Origin: Podospora bellae-mahoneyi
Lineage: Eukaryota; Ascomycota; Sordariomycetes; Sordariales; Podosporaceae
Assembly: GCF_035222275.1 (NCBI RefSeq)
Contig: NC_085886.1
Location: 1,302,001 to 1,366,000, forward strand
DNA: 64,000 nucleotides
Reading direction: 5' to 3'
The first letter of the stretch is position 1. The number at the start of each line of letters is the position of its first letter. The translations under genes and the position numbers were made by a program. Positions 56,762 through 64,000 of the stretch are shown piece by piece. Below the pieces are notes generated by a model. It had not been told where the DNA came from and searched no databases. It saw nothing but the letters and a program-made list of their open reading frames with translations.

Positions 56762-58580
56762 TCACGACCTCTTCTGCCCCATCTCCTCCCCCGCAAAATC
56801 ATCCCACTCCTCCCCCAACTCCCCCAGCCCACCACCACCACTCACCCGTCTCCCAACCCAAATACCCCCAGCAGTCAACCCGCTCGCAACCAAAAACCAC
56901 CCCTCAAACCACCGATCCACAAACGCCGGCTCCAGCGCGCTCTCCAACGCATCCCCCACCGACCTGCCCACCTCCTTCGGCAAACTACTCCTCAGCAACA
57001 ACGCCGCCGAAATCACATACGTCGCCGCGATCTGCCCTATCAGCAACGCCAAGTTCGCTTGGGCTTGATACAGCACCCCCGGAATCCACTTCGTAAACAA
57101 CCTAAACGTCTGCAGGACCGAATTCGCGCTCGCCGCCAGTATGACACCCGACAACAAAAAAGAGATCTGACGCGCCCAGGCGAGTTGATCCAGTTTCGGG
57201 TCCCAATGTTTTGCCAGCAGGCCCAGAAACCGGGAAATCGGGTCCGACGACGAGAAAGAAGGCGAGTAAAGCGACGACGGGTAAGAACTCAGGTTCCGTT
57301 TGAGCGTGGTAAGAACTGTAGCAAGAATGCGATACACGCAATACCCCGCAAAAACATACTGCGGCACCGCCAACACCCTCCCCACCACCGTCCCATCCCT
57401 CGCGTGAGCCTTCTGCCGTGCCTTCAGCTGCGCCAGACTCCCCGCCAGATTCGCCTCCATAGTCTCCAGACCCGAGATTTCCATTTGTAGGGCTTTAATC
57501 TCTGCTTGTTCAGCACTCGTCCCCATTCCCCCAGTCACAGCCTTGATCCCGCCCAAGACCTTCCCCATGATGCCATTTGATCCCTGGTGATGTTGTTGCT
57601 GCCCCCCCCACCCCCTCCGCCATCTGCGCCTTCCGCTGCAGACTCCTCAACCGATGTTTCTTCGTAACCAGCAACTCACTCGTCGCATCCAAACCAGCTT
57701 GCTTCCTCGCAATATCCGTATCCGTAATCGGCCGCCGTTTATACGCCCGGTTATCACTAAAGATATGCCACGGGCTGCTCACGCTCGCAAACCCCGACAG
57801 CAGCGCCATGCTCAATATACCAATAACCCCTATCCTTTCCAAACACGCCCTCGACAGTCCACCACCACTCTCCCCCCCTCCTGGCATCCCACCATCAACC
57901 CTGGTCCTCTGAACCACACCCGTAATCCGCCCCATCCACCCCCCAGCTTCCCCAGCATCCCCAGTCCCCCCCCCCACAACCCTCCCCAACCACCAAAAAC
58001 AAACCAGCCACCCCCCAAAAACCCCCATCTGCAACCCCCAAGCAACCCTACTCCTCTTCCCCCTCCCATCCCTCCCCAACCGCAACCCCAACCCCCCCCC
58101 CCCAACAACAGATTGTACCTCCAGAAATGGTATAACCCCCACCAGCAAAACCAACAAAGTCGGAACAGTAACCCTCAACCCCACCGTCCTCGCCGTTGGT
58201 ATCGCCTCTGCCACCTCAGCTAGTATCAGTTCCGCCAGCACCGCGCTCAACCCTAGTGTCCCAGCAAAAGTGTAGGCGGCGATTTTCCGCCGGGGCGACT
58301 TGCTCGCGTGCTCCTCGTGCGCTTGACGTAGCGACAAGGGCGCAGACGCAGGAAGGAAGTGGTCTTCCCCGTCGGAGATGCCTGATGAAGCTGAGGAGGA
58401 GACGCGAGACTGGAGGGAGGCGAGGTGGGGGAAGAGTTTGGTTAGGGAGATGGAGAAGACGAGGAAGAAGGTGAGGAGGAAGGGGGTTAGGGCGAGGAGG
58501 GTGGGGATGCTGAAGGTGGAGGGGAGGCAGGAGGTGGAGGTGGAGGTGCAGGTGGTGTCGGAGTCGGAGTCGGGGGGCAT
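56762..58580 (-). CDS. Golgi pH regulator / GTG-family membrane protein (apparent frameshift)
   Basis: Two overlapping frames encode one family: 58580 to about 57602 (start MPPDSDSDTTC) and about 57610 to 56762. The first part has five likely membrane spans (such as PTLLALTPFLLTFFLVFSIS and VPTLLVLLVGVIPFLEV) and the cytosolic hairpin start RRPITDTDIARKQAGLDATS. The second has GIMGKVLGGIKAVTGG, the coiled coil EISGLETMEANLAGSLAQL and four more spans (GYCVYRILATVL, FLLSGVILAASANSVLQTF), giving the nine expected of GPHR/GTG proteins. They differ by one base at an 8-C run (57602-57609 on plus). A 28-nt intron there would be too short, so a homopolymer error or a true indel is likely. With one base fewer the protein would be 605 residues. 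GPHR acts as an anion channel in Golgi/ER; GTG relatives are linked to G-protein signalling. Confidence 0.82.
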
Positions 58581-59728
58581 TCTTGCTCTGGTGGTGACGG
58601 TCGCAAGGATGAAATAGAAGGTTGATTTGCGTTGAAAAGTTTTGGTTGTTGTTTAAGGGTATGTTTAATCGCCTGCTACGGCACTCTCGGATTTGGCTTT
58701 CGGATTCGGTGGACCAGGCAGGCAGGCCTTGTTTGTTCGATCGTCGTGGCCGTGGTGATAATCAATCAACCAATCTGTCTATCCCAATTATCCGCTCGTG
58801 ATCGTGTGTCGTGTTTGCACTTGCGACTACCTCTGCGCTGCTACTACTCCTGGTGCTCGGGCTGGCGGCGCTGGTGGTAGTGGTGGTTTGCGACAAGACA
58901 CAAATGACCAGAGCATTATACCATATCCCGTTCTACTTCCGAAATTTATGTGTCAACTCAAACCCTTGCTGGTGTGTCGTTGGGCAAAAAAAAAAAAAAG
59001 GATCGGAATTCTGGTACACACTCCTTGTATGTAAAAAGCTGAAGCTCGTTTGTGTCGTCGTCGGCGGAACGTTTGCACAGGAACGAAAAGCGATGGGCAT
59101 GACGAACGAGAATGGGCGCGTCTAGTTCAATGGCCGGCTGGGGACCCCGGATTTTTTGTAAGGGAGCTTGGACCATTCCCCGCCATCCACCCATCCATCA
59201 GCCTCACTGCTCTTGGCTGCCTTTCAAACGTGAGACTTGCCCGATGCGTAAAGACACGTGGACGTTCTCAAACAGAAACAACAACCAAGAGAGAGAAAAG
59301 ATGAATAGCTATTATATATACACCAGGACCTAGAGGATCGCTGGAGTTCTGCCAGCCCATTGAGAGTAATATACAAGTTTACGGATACAGTTAAAGCGCT
59401 TCTCTCTTCCTGCTTTGGACATCCCATCCATCAAGCACCCACCCCTTCTCCCCAATATCTCACTGTGTACTTTCTATAACGCATCTCAACTCCCCAACTT
59501 CCCTCCACTCATCTCGTGTAGAAGTGCCAAAGCCTTAGGTAGAACAAATTTCCGCTACTGTCATGTTTTGTTGGAGCCCAATCCAGACCTGAAGTTTTGA
59601 TTCGAAAGAGAAGAAAAACAGCCTCTCCCGTTTCCTTATTCAGTTTCAATTGCGCCCCAACACCTTGCCGTGTGATAAAAGCCAAAATCCACCCAAAAAG
59701 AGAGAAAGAAAAACGAACGAAATCAATA
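58581..59728. other. Intergenic USP 3' end / GPHR-like promoter
   Basis: About 1.1 kb between minus-strand genes. A poly-A run is at 58987-58999. A stretch at 59120-59131 resembles a tRNA A box but no tRNA can be folded. No coding region. Confidence 0.5.
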
Positions 59729-62242
59729 TCATCCACTGGTCCTATCCTGGGACTCATCGTCGTCGTCTTCTTCATCTACCTTTGTAGACTTCAATAAAGC
59801 CGCAGCCTCGCCTACTTCCATATCGTGTAGTCGTTTCTTCTGCTCCTGTTCCTTGATGATTTCTGTCTGCTTTCGCGCCCCATTCAAGTGCGGCGTTGAC
59901 GAGACAGCCTCCACCTCGAAGTCGTCGTCATCGTCCCCGCTATCATCATTGTTATCGTCGTCCTCATTGTCGTCGTTGTCACTTTCGTTGACCGGTGCTG
60001 CTGGGCTTGGTGAAATCGACGCAGTTCCGGCAGACGAAGGGGTGGCTAGCGCCGACGGGGATGATCGGCGAGAGTTGGACCCCTTGGGGTTGTACGGCTT
60101 TATCGTGGGGTCGAACCTGGCCGGCAGGCCAATGGCTGCTGCCACCCGGTGGGCTTCCTCGTCGGCCGAGATGGCCTTCTCCAGCTCGTAGATACTGCTC
60201 GTCTCGCTATCCGCCTCGTGTTTTCCAGAGTTATAAGCCAGCATCTGCGCATAGCTCTGTCGACTCGGGTCGTGGGACCGCTTCTCCTTCTTCTTGGCTC
60301 GTTTTTCATCGGGCCTAACCACCACAACCGGAATAGGGATGTACTGAAGGCAGTATTTGGAGAAAGAGTTGCGCGTATTGACCAGACCCTGAATACCACC
60401 CATCGAGCGGCCCTTGGTGCCAACCACCAACATGGAGGGGTTGTACATGCTAAGCTGGGGGGGTTTAGGTTAGCATTCGTGCCCGCACCGTGGGAAGAAA
60501 AACATGTATACGTACTAGCTGCTGGAAAGTGTCGTGGAGCTTGCCTACAGCATATTCGAGGACCAGTTTGATGGCCCTGTTGTGTTCGTTCTTTTCCTGA
60601 ATCGATTGGAGTAGCTTTTCCGCGTCTTCCTTGTAGTTCTTGTCGACCCGAAAGGGGGTTTCCACCACCCTCACACAGATCACCTCATCGCCGTCGTCCA
60701 CCATGTTGGTGAGCAACCAGACCAGCGCATAGTCGGAATAGGAGTGCTCATCAAGGCCAACCATAAAGGTGCGGGACCGGCGTGATGCTTGGTAGCCGTC
60801 ATGTTTGGCGTGAAGTGTCAATGACGCTGGATTGTTCTTTGTCGCTTCGCCGACCGGAAGGTTGTCAAAACCGACATGCGATCGAAATCTGTGGGGCGCA
60901 GGGCTTTCTGTTAGCATCGCCATGAGACGTTGGGTGTCTTCTCAGCCAGACAATTGGTAAGAAAAGTGGCCAGGAAACCAGTCCGGAGTAAGAAGGATAA
61001 TGGTGCAACCGGGGGCAACTAAAAGGGCAAATAGGTGCAGGGATGACGGAGGCAACATATATCGTCGAATAAGGCCACTGGGCTTCTAGGAGGCTCGACA
61101 GGAACAAGCTTAGTACCGTTAAGTATCTGGAGGGCCGGGGAAGGGAGAATGACGCAGGGAAAACGTGACGCATGTACATCACAGCCACAGCCCAGAAAAA
61201 CACATGCGCAAAAGTGAGAAGAGAGAGAATGGCAGACCCCTCACTTGACACGCTGCTCGGCTAACGGGATCTGGGCTGGAGGCATGACATCTGTCGAGCG
61301 AGCCCGCCGTCTAGCGAGTGATTTGGTGGGGTGGCGGGGTTCTAGTGGTTGACTTTGAGGTGGGCTTCATCCATCGGCGCCTTTTTTTTCCATGATAGTC
61401 TGCTGAGCGATGATGCGAGCCAAGTATCCCCAAGAAAATTGCGCCCGCGGCTTGCTGCTGGTATAACCTCCCGTTTGTCCTGCCACCACGCACCGAACCA
61501 GCTCGCCAGCATCATCATGATCAGCGTATTCTTCTCTCCTTGTGCCACGCGATATCCTCCAGACGACGTTTGGTAATGGGATCAGAGGTTCACACACAGC
61601 TCCAAGGCCGGGGGATATGCAATCATCCGGAAACAAGAGCTATCCCCGTCCAAAAAAAGGACCACTTGGACCCATGTGCACAAGCAAAGGTTGCGCGTGT
61701 ACCTCGACTCAGCCGAACGGATCGATCTGCACCACACCGAAATGGGGGTCGGAAGGGGTCAGGTACACATGCAGGTAGGGTCAGACTTACTTCACAGGTT
61801 CGGGCGACGCCTCCCGGAGTCTCGTTTTTATATCGGTTTTCCGGTGCGCGCCTTGCGGGAGGCTTGGATTTCGAGGAGGGCGGAATGTGACAGAGGCCGT
61901 CGAGGATTTTCTAGATGCGACGCCCGGCCGGTTGCTGCTAGCATTCGAGGCTTGTCGCAAATCATCCACACCGTCCTCTGCTGAGTTGGACGACGACGTA
62001 AAGGTATTGGTACTAGCGCCCGATGACGCCGTCACCAGTGGTGGGAACGGTATGGTTGCGCCGGGCGATGTCTGAGGAGACTGCGGGGGGCTTATGTTGG
62101 CGGCGAAATAGTCGGTGGGAGCTTTAGAGGTGGTGGTAGTGGTTGTGGTTGTGCGCGGCGAGACATCCGAGTCGGGGCTCTTCGCCGCCTTGGAGGAGGA
62201 GATCAATCCGGCAACATTTTTTTTGAATGTTTTACCGGCCAT
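59729..62242 (-). CDS. Universal stress protein (UspA-domain)
   Basis: Three exons: 62242-61791, 60888-60516, 60454-59729; 516 residues. The N-terminal 150 residues are disordered and Ser/Thr-rich (RTTTTTTTTSKAPTDYF), ending KTDIKTRLREASPEPVK. The Usp fold covers about 188-315: RTFMVGLDEHSYSDYALVWL, then MLVVGTKGRSMGGIQGLVN and FSKYCLQYIPIPVVVVRP. The glycine loop (GTKGRSMGG, from 287) is present, but the Gly-Ser usually ending the ATP motif is replaced by NTRNS, as in related fungal proteins, so nucleotide binding is uncertain. A long acidic C-terminus (DNDDNEDDDNNDDSGDDDDD) follows. The first intron is 902 nt, very long for this window; its signals (GTAAGT, TGCTAACAG, CCCCACAG) and phase are good. 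The 61-nt second intron lies inside the Usp fold. The role is inferred as stress-related. Confidence 0.85.
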
Positions 62243-64000
62243 CGTAGGTCGGATATGTGTGTGTGGGAGAGTCAGGGTAGACAGGTGCTATGCCAGTGCT
62301 TGAGCGGCCTCACGGAGAGGCCAGCAGAGGCTATCCAACAACAACAACTTGCATAGAGCTGTTGGAAAACTCGGTTGGTGAGATGTTCCCACTTGGACTG
62401 GTGCTGCTGACGGCACCAGGCAAGCAACGGGAACTTGCTTCCAGGAGGTGGTGAAGAAGGTGCTTGCTCGGTGAGCTTCGTCGCAAATGGCGTCGAGTTG
62501 ATTTGTTGCGATTTTAAACTGTGGCTACTGGGTCTCGTCCCGGCAAAGGTTTTGACAATGGATGTGTGTTATGCTGAACTTGCTGATGGATGAGAATATG
62601 AACAATTTGAATGTATGTCGATGTTGCCTGTTGGAGGGGGAAAGCTCTCTCAGATGGTTCGCAAACGGAAACTGCACTGGTTCAAGCAGAGCTAGGTGGT
62701 CGAGCAGGTGGGGCACTGGAGGGTACTTTGAGGAGTCTCGGTCGTTCTGCTTCTCTTGTCACGCAGCCACACGATACTCACTCGGTACCGTGATGCAATG
62801 TATGCAACGGTTTTATGTGGAGCAGTAAAAGGAGATGGCACGAGGCGGGCGAGGTTTGGGAAGGAAGAAAAGGGAATGTCAGAAGAGGCCAAGCTGTGGA
62901 TGGCACCCTAGTGGTTAGATATCTGATCCCGTCTTAAGAGCGTGAGAGCCAGACAGAGCCGGACCCCAAGTCACCACCGCTTCCATTTTTTTCTTTTGTC
63001 TTGGCGGGTGGGCTGTTTCCTGGCTGTCCAATCTGACAAGGGTATGAAGGGTCCAGGAAGTGCCAGGGAAGGGAAGTCGGTACGGCATGGAGAGGCAAGA
63101 CCGTTAATCTTGCTAGCGGCCTTGCGTTGTCCATCACGGTGCAGCTTTGGTGCAGCTTTGATAAATCTGGATCACCAGACGGCTATTCGGCCACCCTGTC
63201 CCTAGCCAAGCTGGTCTAGCACTGTCCCGGTAGCGTCGAGACTACCACGGCCTGGACCTGGACCTTGACGCGGGGCACTGCGAGTGACGCACATCCGCCA
63301 GTCTGAATAGCAGCGGCCAGTCCCGAGAGCCGATCACTGACCTCCAATTCTGTCATCCAAGTCTCTCCCAAGAAGCTTCGGACAACGGGCAACCTGGAAC
63401 ACCTCGAGTCCTGTAACACATCCGCACCTGTTGTGCGGCGAAACACAACAGGACCAAGCTTTCTCGACCGGCCAGGCGATAGAGCCTTGGCAGCCCGTAG
63501 CTCAGGTCTGGCACAACACGTCGTCGTCTTTGCCTCTTGTCTCTTGTTGCTCGTCTCACTGGTCTCGTCTCGGGTGGGTGAACAACGAAGGATCCCATTC
63601 GGTGACCACTCCTGGGAGCTCCCGGTCTCAATAAAACGCACCTTTACAGGTCACATGAGCCCTTGACATCCCGGGGTAGATGTGGTATGTAGAGATGGAT
63701 CTAGCACCATCTGCGCAATACCACATGGTACTGCTCCCGTTGGACTCCCATCTCCCGCTACTCTGCCGCCGACACTATTACTACCTCCACGCTGGACTAC
63801 CGACCGCTGCCGCCCCCACCACCACCACCAATGGCCACTGCCATCAACATCATCACCATCGTCGGCAAGCTGCCTTGCTCGGATGTGCCTTTACACCATC
63901 TACCACCCGCCCTACTCCCGCTACAGATTGGCCTTGCAGAAACAAAGACGGCAGCAACGGCAGATGACCCCACCACTGATGGCAGCGGGCGGTCCTTGGG
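62243..64000. other. Right-end intergenic region upstream of USP
   Basis: About 1.75 kb, including the universal stress gene promoter. Opposing frames at 63216-63666 (92-141 codons) overlap each other and show no motif. A plus-strand frame at 63680-63967 is Thr/His-rich from repeated ACC/CAC and looks like simple sequence. A 12-bp tandem duplication (ggtgcagctttg) is at 63138-63161. A gene cut by the right edge cannot be ruled out. Confidence 0.45.

Noticed and set aside
57622-57725. Alternative GPHR-like intron starting at GTGAGT near 57687
   Set aside because: It would delete the conserved heptad region (ELLVTKKHRLRSLQRK) and its phase does not match the downstream frame.
59115-59190. tRNA-like A box (TAGTTCAATGG)
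   Set aside because: No matching B box and no acceptor-stem pairing in the next 80 nt.
60865-61251. 128-codon frame inside the long intron of the universal stress gene
   Set aside because: No domain and it overlaps the splice acceptor; intron signals on both sides are good.
1-64000. Search by eye for retroelements, Polintons, other virus-like elements, DNA transposons and CRISPR arrays
   Set aside because: No transposase, reverse transcriptase, integrase, capsid-like sequence, long terminal repeats or spaced repeats were recognised.

Overview
The window looks like a chromosomal segment of a filamentous ascomycete, most likely Sordariomycetes and plausibly Sordariales. Introns are short (mostly 45-100 nt, GTRNGT donors, CTAAC/CTAAT branch sites), genes are spaced by one to several kilobases, and the set includes PalB, a COP9 signalosome subunit, Zn2Cys6 and C2H2 regulators, a Sap18-like protein and Smaug/Vts1. 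The taxon is an inference from gene style; no species marker is present. I found no rRNA, tRNA, CRISPR array, retroelement, Polinton or virus-like fossil.

Nineteen protein genes can be supported. Left part (0-20 kb): palB calpain of the ambient-pH pathway (minus), a peroxisomal PMP47/Ant1-type carrier, ribosomal protein eL29, the SAM-domain RNA-binding protein Vts1, and the TFIIIC subunit Tfc4 (all plus). Centre (20-46 kb): a three-finger C2H2 regulator (minus) divergent across 4.8 kb from a zinc alcohol dehydrogenase (plus), tRNA-splicing endonuclease subunit Sen15 and a prolidase-type aminopeptidase PepP (both minus), a Zn2Cys6 regulator (minus) divergent across 4.2 kb from csn-1 (plus), Prp18 (minus) divergent from a Sap18-like gene (plus), and a small complex I subunit (minus). 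Right part (48-62 kb): a large LCAT-type lipase/acyltransferase-like protein (plus), eIF5, a putative GPI-anchored six-cysteine surface protein, a nine-span GPHR/GTG-type membrane protein and a universal stress protein (all minus).

Most genes are conserved housekeeping functions (transcription, splicing, tRNA splicing, translation, protein turnover, peroxisome, respiration, pH sensing) with no sign of a biosynthetic cluster or a shared pathway, so I do not see a new multi-gene system. The most unusual signal is compositional. In at least seven genes the sense strand changes abruptly from C-rich codons in the 5' part to G-rich codons in the 3' part. Other points worth checking are an apparent frameshift at an 8-C run in the GPHR-type gene, a 75-nt Sap18 intron that holds an in-frame stop, a 902-nt intron in the universal stress gene, and a roughly 485-nt ATG-free leader before vts1.

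Exon boundaries were read by eye from splice signals and reading-frame continuity. In every multi-exon model the exon lengths sum to a multiple of three.
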